The position numbers were made by a program, and so were the translations under genes. Shown here piece after piece: positions 50,821 through 59,980 of a DNA stretch of 64,000 nucleotides. The DNA is taken from contig CBDFNN010000004.1 in assembly GCA_965250215.1 (NCBI GenBank), forward strand, positions 1,240,001-1,304,000, read 5' to 3'. The notes under the pieces are model-generated. The model was given only the letters and a program-made list of their open reading frames with translations, ran no database searches and was not told where the DNA came from. Position 1 is the first letter of the stretch, and each line of letters begins with the position of its first letter. Source of the DNA: CBDFNN01 sp965250215 (lineage in GTDB: Bacteria > Bacteroidota > Rhodothermia > Rhodothermales > DATKEJ01).

Positions 50821-52824
50821 ATGATTTACGGACCTAGGATTTCAATATGCCTGTTAGCTTTCTCATTCCTCTTTTCATTGCCCTGTAATGCAGATGATAT
50901 TTTTGTTACGCATTTGACGGATGACTTAACTTTTTCTGACGGCACGTGCACACTGCGAGAGGCTATATTTTCTGCGAATACAGACGCTGTAAAGGATGCG
51001 TGCCCGGCTGGAAATGGAGACGACGTCATTTATTTCACACAGTCGGGAAGAATCGAATTGATCGCTGGACTACCCCATATTTCAGCCAACCTCCATATCG
51101 TCGGTCCAGGTGCAGAATTGTTGACGATCGATGCAAATTCGTTTGACAGCGTTTTGTATATCTCCGTTTCGGGTGATGACGGAGACTACGCCATTTCCGG
51201 GCTAACCCTAACCGGAGGCAGAGCATTGACTGGAGGCGGAATTTTCTTTTTTCAATCAGGATCACTCTCGATCAAGGATAGCATAATAACAGGCAATGAA
51301 GCCGTATCAACCGGTTCCTTGGCTTTAGGAGGAGGAGTTCACATAAAACAAGGGGATATTGTCCTGGAGAGGGTTAGTATTTTTAGTAATTCCTCCGATA
51401 ATAATGGTGGTGGCCTTTCTCTGAGCACGGCATTTGCTGACGGGATCTCCCTGACTATTACAAATTCGACCATTCGAGACAACCACGCTGATCAAGATGG
51501 AGGTGGTATCTTTATCGCGGCTACTTCTGCTGAAACATACACGATCACATCAAGCACCATTAGTGGCAATACGGCCGCAATTGATGGTGGCGGAATTCAT
51601 GCGGTAAGTGGGATACTTGATATTTCACATTGCACCCTGACCAATAACTCGGCTGGTACCAGCATAATCTCGGGAAGTGGCGGAGGATTTCGACGGTTCA
51701 GTGGAACGACTTCATTTTACAACACGATTGTTGCGGGAAATTTTGATCTTGCACCAACTGACTCCGATTACCCTGACATTTACTTACTCTCTTCCAATTA
51801 TTCTACCTTTGGACATAACTTTGTCGGAAACAACGAAGGTCACGGGAATCTCTTCTTCCATCCCAGCGGAAATCCAAATGTCGACGGAGATTATATCGGA
51901 ACAACTGCGAATCCTGCAGTGGCTGACTTGGATGCGATAACAGACAATGGTGGTCCGACATTCACGCATCTTCCCTCGAATATTCCGAATAACAATTTGG
52001 TTGACCGGGGTGACTGTCTTGGTGAACCTTATGATCAACGAGGTAGAGGTGGAAGTAATGATGGCCCAAGAATAGTTGACCTGACTCCTGCCAACTCGGG
52101 GGATGGTTGTGATATCGGAGCCGTAGAGGCAAATGGAATCAGACAAAAAGTCGAGCTTGATCTCAAGGTCATCCTATCAGGACCATACACAAATGTACTC
52201 ATGAGCACTGATCTAAACCAAGGAGGTCATCTGCCAACTGACCAACCCTATTCGATCGCGCCTTGGAATTACTCCGGAACAGAATCAATATCGACTCCTT
52301 CGGCGGACATGGTCGACTGGGTTTTGGTTCATTTAATGAAGGGCATTCCTGGCGATGTAAACCCCACAATTATCTCCACGAGGGCAGCCATTCTGCATGA
52401 CAATGGCGAAATATTTGCGGTAGACGAAAACTCACCCCTTTCCATGGGCCCACAATTGCCAGGGGCCTATTATGTTCTTATCGAGCATCGGAATCATCTC
52501 GGTGTAGTAAGCTCTATTCCGATACTTGCAAACTGGGACGATGCAGTGAATTACGATTTTTCTGATTCACTCTCAAAGGCATACTCCGCCGGTGGGGCAG
52601 CAATGAACGATCTCGGAAGTGGATTTTTCGGACTCTGGGGTGGAGATGGCGATGCCAACAAGATCACCTCGTCTTTTGATTTCCTCAATACCTGGCTACC
52701 TGTTAATGGAAGTCCCGCGGCATATCTCGCTGGAGATTTTGACATGAATGGATTGGTCACGGCCTTTGATTTCCTGCAAGTATGGTTACCTGCCAACGGG
52801 CAAGCCTCTCAGGTTCCAAATTGA
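50821..52824 (+). CDS. Secreted CSLREA-type beta-helix protein with dockerin-like C-terminus
   Basis: 667 residues from ATG 50821 (signal peptide MIYGPRISICLLAFSFLFSLPCNA). The mature N-terminus 'DDIFVTHLTDDLTFSDGTCTLREAIFSANTD' is the CSLREA motif; residues about 60-440 form a parallel beta-helix with repeated 'GGGI/GGGV' turns ('ALTGGGIFFF', 'DNNGGGLSLS', 'DQDGGGIFIA', 'AIDGGGIHAV') and close with 'GCDIGAVEANG'. The C-terminal 60 residues contain two dockerin-like repeats: 'GDGDANKITSSFDFLNTWLPVNG' and 'GDFDMNGLVTAFDFLQVWLPANG'. No T9SS domain. Likely secreted surface protein. Confidence 0.85.
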   Translation: MIYGPRISICLLAFSFLFSLPCNADDIFVTHLTDDLTFSDGTCTLREAIFSANTDAVKDACPAGNGDDVIYFTQSGRIELIAGLPHISANLHIVGPGAELLTIDANSFDSVLYISVSGDDGDYAISGLTLTGGRALTGGGIFFFQSGSLSIKDSIITGNEAVSTGSLALGGGVHIKQGDIVLERVSIFSNSSDNNGGGLSLSTAFADGISLTITNSTIRDNHADQDGGGIFIAATSAETYTITSSTISGNTAAIDGGGIHAVSGILDISHCTLTNNSAGTSIISGSGGGFRRFSGTTSFYNTIVAGNFDLAPTDSDYPDIYLLSSNYSTFGHNFVGNNEGHGNLFFHPSGNPNVDGDYIGTTANPAVADLDAITDNGGPTFTHLPSNIPNNNLVDRGDCLGEPYDQRGRGGSNDGPRIVDLTPANSGDGCDIGAVEANGIRQKVELDLKVILSGPYTNVLMSTDLNQGGHLPTDQPYSIAPWNYSGTESISTPSADMVDWVLVHLMKGIPGDVNPTIISTRAAILHDNGEIFAVDENSPLSMGPQLPGAYYVLIEHRNHLGVVSSIPILANWDDAVNYDFSDSLSKAYSAGGAAMNDLGSGFFGLWGGDGDANKITSSFDFLNTWLPVNGSPAAYLAGDFDMNGLVTAFDFLQVWLPANGQASQVPN

Positions 52825-52927
52825 TCTGTCGTGATACCTTGCTTTTCGCTCTGCGATCGCCACATGGCAGACTCCAAGACAATGGGATGATAGTGTGATA
52901 GAGAGCTAGGGACGATATTTTTCCCCT

Positions 52928-52971
52928 TGACGACTGACGACTGACGACTGACGACTGACGACTGACGACTG
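52928..52971. repeat. CGACTGA heptamer array (about 6 copies)
   Basis: Five perfect CGACTGA units (52931-52965) with partial units on both sides, ending on the base next to the complement of the TAG stop (52972-52974) of the minus-strand gene. Same family and same position relative to the stop as the array at 5864. Confidence 0.95.
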
Positions 52972-53940
52972 CTACCTATAACCTGCCCCAGCGCCGACAA
53001 AGCCAAAACCTGCTCGATTAACTAGCGCATCCGCCGGCAACCATTCTATTGTCCGGATGAATCCGGCTCCGACGAAGCCAAAGCCATTTTCGACATTGCT
53101 TAACAGACCGGGCTCAACAAGAATATTAGGATCGAAAGAACCGCTTGGTGAGATCCAACCCTCGTTGCCAATATGTACATCGATTCGCATATTCCGAAGT
53201 TCTACAAGCGTTGCAGCAAATCCTTCACTTGCCAGAAAAGATAGTATCGCTCTGTAATCCTTACGCAATTCGATAGGGATTTCGAAACCAGTTGCGTTGG
53301 GTTCCTGGGTGTTTGTGTAATCAATTTCCACAGATTCGGTCGTAGCATCGGCGGTAAACTCGTTCCATCCAAAAATAGTGTAGGTAACTGTTACTCTAGT
53401 GACTGAGGGGGGAGTACCAATGATGTCTATTGGTACAAAGATGTCTGTCACCTGGCCTTGATCTGCCTCTTGCACTGCAATTCGTAGGGAATCTGGAACC
53501 GTCACGAGAGCTCTAACACTTTCGCCATCTGACCTCACGGCCTTCACCTCATAGCTGTGATTGTATTCTATGGGTGACGCCGACCAATAGACATGTCTAA
53601 AGTCACCATCGTCCAGTTGTACAACGGAGTCGCGCCAGACTTCCGTGACCCCGGATTCCATGTCTGTAACTTCAACTCGTGCGTCGATTTCTTCTGGCTG
53701 TAAGATGCGGATGGTGGGGTGAATCTCAAAAAGCCTAACTCCGTTTTTTTCGAGATCGGGATTGAATGCTCCCCACATGGTGAAGGGTCTATCGATGCCG
53801 AGATTTACTTGAACCGTATCATCACATCCAAGGGATAGAGTCGATAAAAGTGCAAGGCATAGGAAGGGACTCAGACGAATTGGGAAGCCGAATCTCCGTC
53901 CTGTTCTTCTTCTTCGATATGTCGACTCAGATCCTCTCAA
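52972..53940 (-). CDS. DUF4249-like outer-membrane-associated lipoprotein
   Basis: 322 residues; an Arg-rich head (STYRRRRTGRR) precedes a signal with lipobox 'LSLGC', so an internal start may be used, but none with ATG is closer. 'GIDRPFTMWGAFNPDLEKNGVRLFEI', 'ARVEVTDMESG', 'YEVKAVRSDGESVRALVTVPDSL' resemble DUF4249 proteins, beta-sandwich lipoproteins that accompany TonB receptors. The C-terminus carries a duplicated GFGFVGAG segment, about 25 residues apart. Overlaps the TonB receptor gene by four bases and is probably its accessory subunit. Confidence 0.6.
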   Translation of the reverse strand: MRGSESTYRRRRTGRRFGFPIRLSPFLCLALLSTLSLGCDDTVQVNLGIDRPFTMWGAFNPDLEKNGVRLFEIHPTIRILQPEEIDARVEVTDMESGVTEVWRDSVVQLDDGDFRHVYWSASPIEYNHSYEVKAVRSDGESVRALVTVPDSLRIAVQEADQGQVTDIFVPIDIIGTPPSVTRVTVTYTIFGWNEFTADATTESVEIDYTNTQEPNATGFEIPIELRKDYRAILSFLASEGFAATLVELRNMRIDVHIGNEGWISPSGSFDPNILVEPGLLSNVENGFGFVGAGFIRTIEWLPADALVNRAGFGFVGAGAGYR

Positions 53941-56216
53941 TTTAATTCTATCTTGAGCCCAGCGGTAGGAAGAAATGGAAGCTGGTCTGTTCGCTTTTGG
54001 GTGAAAATGTCCAGCGCGAATATATTTCTTCGATTGTAAACATTGATTACGCTGGCCTGCGCCGTCACTTTGGCATTTTTAGTCTCCCAAGTTCGATCCA
54101 CCGAAATATCTAGTCGATGATAGGTTGGTAGAACGCCCTGATAGGGCTCCTCATAAATAACTCGTTGCTCATCTTCTACATTGAAGATATCGACGACGCC
54201 ATCTAGAAGGACAAAGCCATCAAATCCGAAGACTCTATTGAAAGGTCGACCAGATCCGAAATTCCATCTAGCACTTAGATCGAATCCGAAAAGACTTGTC
54301 GCTACCAGTGTATTGAATTGATGTCTACGATCATGAGGAGGACTGAATTCCAGTTCCTCAACGCCATACCATAATGGAATTGATGCTTGCTTGGCCGTGT
54401 ACAGAACTTTTGACAGACCGTAATTGATAAATCCGTATAGCTTGGAAATCTGAAATTCTGCACGAACATCGAGGCCTGAGATTGAGCCGTCCGCCAGCTG
54501 AAGCCGAGAGGTGAACCGAGGAAAAGAAGTCCATTCACCGATGTAGAGATTGTTCAGATCTTTGTAGTAGGCCTCGGCGGAGAACTCAAAGTTGTCAGAA
54601 GCGGCCAGTCGATATCCTGCGAGAGCGTGATAGGCAGTGGTAAGATCTGTGTTGGGTGCGCTGCGGTAGGTCGTGTAAACATTGTTCGCATCCCGCCTGT
54701 CATTAAGGCCGAACATATCTTGATGGTAAACACCAGCAGCGGCGCTAAACTCGTGACGTCCTTTTTGGAAGACTGTTTTGAATCGAGGCTCAATAAATGA
54801 AGGATCATCTTGCCCAGGAAAAAGCTGTCCAACAAAGCCAACTTGAACGTGCCAGTTCGGCGTGATATAAAAATCGGGTTCAACATACACTCCAGCTTTG
54901 TGGCGACGACCAAATCCAAATTCGACTCCCTGAAATAGTCCACCGAGAGCTGACTTTATTTCCGGAGGGCGCCAAAAGAAGCCCCAGTGCCATTCTGCAG
55001 TTCCAACGAAATTCGTGATGTTAACGGTGTAGGAAAGATTGCTCACGATCACCTTTCTGACGGGCTGTTCTCGCGGACCAAGTTCGGATTCATAAGTAGA
55101 CTTTGAGAGAACGATCTCGCCTACAAATGGAATTTGTTTCGGGAGAAATATATAGCGAATCCCAAGGGCGGTGTTATTCCAGCGTACCTCGTCCAATACC
55201 TGATCTTCGGTGGGCTCTCCAATAACCCCGCGATCATGTGTTCGCAATCCCGTTATGGAGACTCTGTGGTTGGGCGTGACTACATAATGCAGCTTGGCAA
55301 ATGAGTCACCGAAGTTGAAGGGGAGACTTTGATCGACGTACTTTGCGGCGCCCTGTTCAATGAAGGATTGCCTAGCAGAAGCGAGGAAGGAAACCTTGTC
55401 CTTTACGATGGGACCTTCAGCTTTTAATGAGCTCACAAATGGGGAAATAGAAGCCGAGCCCTCGTAGTTTCTCAAGTTGCCGTTTCTCGAATAGATATCA
55501 ATCACGGAGGAAATTCTCCCGGTAAACCTGCTACTATGTCCGGCTGCATAGATATCGGCTCGATTGATAATGTCAGAGGGAAAAGCGGAATAGAAACCCA
55601 AAAGATGGAAGGGCTGATAGACATATATGCCATCGAGAAGGATCATATTGTGGCTCGGCTCACCACCTCTGATATAGAGTTGTCCACCACGATCGCCGAT
55701 CGAGACCACCCCAGGTAGCGTAGTCAAATAGCTAGCAAGATCTCCTGACACATCTACGGAAGGGACCACGTCAATGTCGGCCGCCCGAATCGTTTGTAGA
55801 CCGGCGGTTTGACTTGCAGCACTGGTAATTCTTTCTGATTCGACTGTGACTTCTTCCATATTTGAAGCCTCCGTGTTCAGCTCAATATTGATGATCATGT
55901 CTTCTCCACGAACATCTATTGCCACGCTATAGGTCTCATATCCGACAAAGCTCACTCGAAGACTATAAGGGCCAGGTTCGACGCGAGAAATTACCCAAAC
56001 GCCATCACCATTTGAGACTGCTCCTCGAAAAATCCCAGTGTCGTTGTCCAAGACAACATTGACGCCTTGAAGGGCTTCACCGTTGCTAGCATGCGTTACG
56101 AATCCTCTAAGGATTGAGGTCTGCGCTGCCAGATCGGTAGACAACAAGACAAGCATCGCAAATAAGAATACTTTCCTAGCTAACTTGGTCGATATGTTCG
56201 GAATCCTGCGAATCAT
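53937..56216 (-). CDS. TonB-dependent outer-membrane receptor
   Basis: 759 residues. Signal peptide (about 1-31, ...LAA-QT), carboxypeptidase-regulatory-like domain (33-115: 'LRGFVTHASNGEALQGVNVVL', 'YSLRVSFVGYETY'), plug (about 118-250: 'VSGDLASYLTTLPGVVSIGDRGGQLYIRGGEPSHNMILLDGIYVYQ') and beta-barrel to 'GLKIELN'. Energy-coupled import of a large or scarce substrate across the outer membrane, or SusC-like glycan/peptide import. Coupled to the DUF4249-like gene by ATGA overlap. Substrate unknown. An 82-base structured repeat element lies 131 bases upstream of the start. Confidence 0.9.
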   Translation of the reverse strand: MIRRIPNISTKLARKVFLFAMLVLLSTDLAAQTSILRGFVTHASNGEALQGVNVVLDNDTGIFRGAVSNGDGVWVISRVEPGPYSLRVSFVGYETYSVAIDVRGEDMIINIELNTEASNMEEVTVESERITSAASQTAGLQTIRAADIDVVPSVDVSGDLASYLTTLPGVVSIGDRGGQLYIRGGEPSHNMILLDGIYVYQPFHLLGFYSAFPSDIINRADIYAAGHSSRFTGRISSVIDIYSRNGNLRNYEGSASISPFVSSLKAEGPIVKDKVSFLASARQSFIEQGAAKYVDQSLPFNFGDSFAKLHYVVTPNHRVSITGLRTHDRGVIGEPTEDQVLDEVRWNNTALGIRYIFLPKQIPFVGEIVLSKSTYESELGPREQPVRKVIVSNLSYTVNITNFVGTAEWHWGFFWRPPEIKSALGGLFQGVEFGFGRRHKAGVYVEPDFYITPNWHVQVGFVGQLFPGQDDPSFIEPRFKTVFQKGRHEFSAAAGVYHQDMFGLNDRRDANNVYTTYRSAPNTDLTTAYHALAGYRLAASDNFEFSAEAYYKDLNNLYIGEWTSFPRFTSRLQLADGSISGLDVRAEFQISKLYGFINYGLSKVLYTAKQASIPLWYGVEELEFSPPHDRRHQFNTLVATSLFGFDLSARWNFGSGRPFNRVFGFDGFVLLDGVVDIFNVEDEQRVIYEEPYQGVLPTYHRLDISVDRTWETKNAKVTAQASVINVYNRRNIFALDIFTQKRTDQLPFLPTAGLKIELN

Positions 56217-56346
56217 GAGCTTCGAAAATGTAACGAAGTCACAGTTATCGAATGGGGTATTTAATTGGGAGTAGGGATTCCAGATAACTGCTTAGCAGAG
56301 ATCCGAATCAGAGGAAGATGAGACGTTAAAGATTAGGTCGAAGTTC

Positions 56347-56428
56347 TTCGAAGCACTTATTTCCTTCCACTGACGGCAATTTGTAACAACCACTTGAATT
56401 GTGTGGAAGGAAATTGGCTGAGAAGAAT
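56347..56428. repeat. Structured intergenic element, copy 1
   Basis: 82 bases beginning TTCGAAGCACTT and ending TTGGCTGAGAAGAAT. Between them ATTTCCTTCCAC (56359-56370) and GTGGAAGGAAAT (56403-56414) form a perfect 12-bp stem around a 32-base loop. Both ends recur at 61879-61958. Confidence 0.6.
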
Positions 56429-56440
56429 TAAGACCTAATC

Positions 56441-57841
56441 TTAACTAAATACATATGGCAATTGCACGATACAGAAGTAGCCGAAGACCAAAGCCGAAAC
56501 GATTAGGAGCGCAAGGATTGACCAGTGAGGTTTGATCAATTCGTAGACTTCTTTTGCAAACATCTTAGGCATAACGAAATAGAGTACTACGGCGATCCAA
56601 ATTGCTTGAAGTGGGGTCAATAGCAAACCATCCATTAAGGCACCTATTTGCACGAGGAAGACCGGACGATCACCATCTCGGAACAGAATGATCAATACAA
56701 AGACGAGGAAAAAGAGGAGGAATCCGCGAAACTGCTTTTTCCACTCGAACTTGGCATCGAATCCAGGAATACAAAGTCGAAATGTATCTGCCATAAGTCT
56801 AGGCCAACCAGCCATCTGCCCTGTCAATGTCGAGATTAACGCAGCCGCACCACCTAGCAAGAAGAGGAAAGCGCCAAGCTCACCCCAATCCTTTTCGAAC
56901 AAGCTGGAGAGCTGTCTCGCCAATTCACTGCTACCCGGTGCCACTTCATTGGCGCCAAGAATTCCGTGTCCTGCAATAAGGAAGCAAGCGGTTACAACCG
57001 TTCCAATGACCAATGCGATTGCCGCATCGAAGTTGACAACCTTTAACCATCCCTTCAGCTTCTGACCATCTTCGCTTGTAAAAGATTGTAGGCGATCGAG
57101 ATCCGCAGCCTTACCATAGCCCACTCCGTCTGTTGCGCCATAGCCCGCGCCGAGAACCCAGTACGTATACCAGACTTGGCTGGCAAATCCTCCGGCGCCC
57201 CATCCAATCAATGGAAGCATTTCTTTCCAGGGATTTTCCGCCACGCCCTGAGCGATGGCCCATGCTGGTACTTGTGGAACTTGAGGAATAAGTCCGGCAA
57301 ATAGATCTCCAATTGGGGGGAAGATTTTCACAGCGACAACCAATACTCCCAGAACGGTTACTCCTACTAGACCACTCATGACGATTTTCAGAATCGAAAA
57401 GTCACCGGTCCAAGCAATGCCTACTGCAAAAAGAGTGACGAGCAAGCCCATCGTCAATGTATCCATTCCAAAGATTTCACTCAAGAAAGATGCTGATGCA
57501 GCGGCAAGTCCCCCCATCGAGATACAACCCGCTATTATTTGAACAACCAGAACGATCCAAACAGCCCAGTTCTTTGGACCAGGCACACGCGCAAACATAT
57601 CTATCATGCCCTCGCCAGTGCAGACCGTATAGCGCGCTCCCGCCAGTCCGATGACAAATTTTAGAAAGACCCCTAAGGCAATCGCCCAGAGAACTCCGAG
57701 GCCCAAAATAGATCCGACTCTCGTCGCAACAACGACTTCCCCAGATCCAATATATTCAGCCGCCCAGATAAGCGATGGTCCAGCGAGGGCGAAAATAGCT
57801 AAGCCAACCGGGGGCTTCTTTATTGTCAGGAGGTCGGACAT
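56441..57841 (-). CDS. Nramp-fold transporter, non-canonical
   Basis: 466 residues, about 11-12 membrane helices, no insert. TM1 region reads 'LAGPSLIWAAEYIGSGEVVVATRVGSILG': the DPGN metal-binding break of classical Nramp proteins is GSGE, and TM6 ('IGWGAGGFASQVWYTYWVLGAGYGA') lacks MPH. So it belongs to the Nramp-like group often labelled divalent metal transporter, but its substrate is uncertain. Shares GSGE with the larger transporter at 37007. Start ATG 57841 directly follows a heptamer repeat. Confidence 0.8.
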   Translation of the reverse strand: MSDLLTIKKPPVGLAIFALAGPSLIWAAEYIGSGEVVVATRVGSILGLGVLWAIALGVFLKFVIGLAGARYTVCTGEGMIDMFARVPGPKNWAVWIVLVVQIIAGCISMGGLAAASASFLSEIFGMDTLTMGLLVTLFAVGIAWTGDFSILKIVMSGLVGVTVLGVLVVAVKIFPPIGDLFAGLIPQVPQVPAWAIAQGVAENPWKEMLPLIGWGAGGFASQVWYTYWVLGAGYGATDGVGYGKAADLDRLQSFTSEDGQKLKGWLKVVNFDAAIALVIGTVVTACFLIAGHGILGANEVAPGSSELARQLSSLFEKDWGELGAFLFLLGGAAALISTLTGQMAGWPRLMADTFRLCIPGFDAKFEWKKQFRGFLLFFLVFVLIILFRDGDRPVFLVQIGALMDGLLLTPLQAIWIAVVLYFVMPKMFAKEVYELIKPHWSILALLIVSALVFGYFCIVQLPYVFS

Positions 57842-57843
57842 CT

Positions 57844-57878
57844 GGTTTGTGGGTCTTGGTTCGTGGTGATTGGTCTCT
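57844..57878. repeat. GGTNNNN heptamer repeat (ACCAANN family) at Nramp start
   Basis: Five units GGTTTGT, GGGTCTT, GGTTCGT, GGTGATT, GGTCTCT, two bases upstream of the minus-strand start codon; read with the gene it is the ACCAANN family ahead of ATG. Confidence 0.65.
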
Positions 57879-58059
57879 AGCGTAGCAACAGTCAGTTCAA
57901 ATAATACTCAACCTGATTAACAATCGCTCAAATAAGAACGATCGAATCAATTCGGTTTCGGAACTCCGCACACCAGCAACCGCAAACTGCATTTTGTTCT
58001 AGTTTTCACCCAAGCTGCCGTTTGCCTATAATTAGAGCTTCATCTAAACCTGAAAAGAT

Positions 58060-59865
58060 TTGAATCTCCATCCCATAGATCTCGCCATCATCGGCGTCTA
58101 CATCGTTGCCGTAGTCGTTGCCGGCCTCGTCCTTTCGAAACGAGCTTCCAAAGATCTCGACAGTTATTTTCTCGGCGGAAGAAACGTTCCATGGTACATG
58201 CTGGGAGTATCCAACGCCTCCTCGATGTTTGATGTCACCGGAACGATGTGGCTGGTCTCGATCATGTTCATTTATGGATTAAAACTACCCTGGATACTGT
58301 GGCTATGGCCATTCTTCAATCAGGTATTCTCCATGATGTACATGTCCAAGTGGGTACGTCGATCAAATGTATTGACTGGGGCAGAATGGATGGACACGAG
58401 ATTTAGTAAAGGTAGAGGCCTGGATCTTTCAAGAATCGCAGTTCTTGTTGTGGCCCTCGTTGGGACCATCGGATTTCTTAGTTATGCATTCCAAGGTGTC
58501 GGCAAGTTTTCGAGTGTATTTTTCCCCTTTGACCTATCGCCAGAGATGTATGCCCTCATCATAATGAGCATCACGACGACCTACGTTGTGGCTGGCGGAA
58601 TGTATAGCGTTGTCTTCACCGACGTAATCCAGTTTGTCATCCTCACAATCATCTCGGTTGTAATTGGAGTTATCGCGATGGACAAGGTCTCGCCGGATAT
58701 GATTGCCGCAATTGTGCCAGACGGATGGGGTAATTTTTTCTTTGGATCAAGACTAGGCCTCGACTGGGCCTCGACCCTTCCTGCGGTTACTGAACGTATC
58801 TCGGACGACGGTTTCGAGTTTTTCTCGATCATTGTAATGGCATTCTTATTCAAAGGCGTATTGATATCGATGGCGGGGCCAACGCCAGGCTATGACATGC
58901 AGCGATCCTTAGCAGCGAAGTCTCCGAAACAAGCCAACATGATGAGCGCAATTGTGACATTCTGCACTGTGCCGAGATGGTTCATGGTTGCAGGTGTGTG
59001 TACTCTTGCTCTCGCATTCTACATGCCGGAGATGCAAGCAGCTGGTCCGAATCTCGATTTCGAGCTAATCCTTCCTTGGGTGATCAGCGAATTTCTTCCT
59101 GTCGGATTAGTCGGACTCCTATTGGCAGGTCTCTTGGCAGCATTTATGTCTACCTTTGATTCTACGGTAAATTCGGGCGCAGCCTATTTAGTAAATGATC
59201 TCTATAAGGAATATTTTCGCCCCAATGAATCCAATAAGACCTATATCAGAGCGTCTTATCTGGCTTCCTTTCTGGTTGTCGCCGTTGGTATCGCTTTTGG
59301 CTTTATGGCAGATAATATCAATTCGATCACTCAATGGATTGTCTCTGGTTTGTATGGTGGATATACCGCTCCAAACCTCTTGAAATGGCATTGGTGGAAG
59401 TTGAATGGCAAGGGATATTTCGCTGGAATGATCTCTGGAATATCAAGCAGTTTACTCTACTCTGCAGGAGGAATAGTCGCACCCGAGACCTTTAGTCTGT
59501 CTGCCCTTGAGTTCTTTCCATTCCTACTAGCGATCTCAACAATTTTCACTATCCTTGTGTCGCTCAAAACCGACCCAGATGATGAGGAGACTTTGCTGGC
59601 ATTCTACAAGAATGTTAGGCCATGGGGATTCTGGGGGCCGATCAGGGAGAAAGCCATTGCAGAAGGCTTGGAAGATCCACAAAGAGATTTCTCCAGAGAC
59701 GCAACGAATGTATTTGTGGGATTGATTTGGCAAATGGCATTAATAGTCGCACCGATTCTACTCGTTGTATTTAACTACAAAGGAGCTGGCATTGCATTGG
59801 CCGTTTTGATTATTACGTCGTGGTTCTTGAAAAAGAATTGGTATGACGCGATGGAGGAAAATTGA
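58060..59865 (+). CDS. Sodium:solute symporter (SSS family)
   Basis: 601 residues, about 13-14 membrane helices. 'DLAIIGVYIVAVVVAGLVLSKRASKDLDSYFLGGRNVPWYMLGVSNASSMFDVTGTMW' is the SSS N-terminus including the substrate/sodium-binding TM1; also 'EWMDTRFSKGRG', 'VVAGGMYSVVFTDVIQFVI', 'DMQRSLAAKSPKQA' and 'LLAGLLAAFMSTFDSTVNSGAAYLVNDLYKEYFRP'. Imports a sugar, amino acid or other solute with Na+. The start is TTG 58060, the only start placing the family N-terminus correctly. Lies ahead of the GMC oxidoreductases and could supply their substrate. Confidence 0.88.
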   Translation: MNLHPIDLAIIGVYIVAVVVAGLVLSKRASKDLDSYFLGGRNVPWYMLGVSNASSMFDVTGTMWLVSIMFIYGLKLPWILWLWPFFNQVFSMMYMSKWVRRSNVLTGAEWMDTRFSKGRGLDLSRIAVLVVALVGTIGFLSYAFQGVGKFSSVFFPFDLSPEMYALIIMSITTTYVVAGGMYSVVFTDVIQFVILTIISVVIGVIAMDKVSPDMIAAIVPDGWGNFFFGSRLGLDWASTLPAVTERISDDGFEFFSIIVMAFLFKGVLISMAGPTPGYDMQRSLAAKSPKQANMMSAIVTFCTVPRWFMVAGVCTLALAFYMPEMQAAGPNLDFELILPWVISEFLPVGLVGLLLAGLLAAFMSTFDSTVNSGAAYLVNDLYKEYFRPNESNKTYIRASYLASFLVVAVGIAFGFMADNINSITQWIVSGLYGGYTAPNLLKWHWWKLNGKGYFAGMISGISSSLLYSAGGIVAPETFSLSALEFFPFLLAISTIFTILVSLKTDPDDEETLLAFYKNVRPWGFWGPIREKAIAEGLEDPQRDFSRDATNVFVGLIWQMALIVAPILLVVFNYKGAGIALAVLIITSWFLKKNWYDAMEEN

Positions 59866-59868
59866 GCT

Positions 59869-59889
59869 GGTTTTTGGTTCATGGTTTAA
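59869..59889. repeat. GGTTNNN heptamer repeat after the SSS stop
   Basis: Three units GGTTTTT, GGTTCAT, GGTTTAA beginning three bases after the TGA stop; reverse-complement ACCAANN family. Confidence 0.55.
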
Positions 59890-59980
59890 GCCAAGATCCC
59901 AGAATGTTTATACAAGGGTATGTGAACTACATGAAGACTTGAATCGCGACATTAATCTTTCTTGAACTAATCATCCCATA

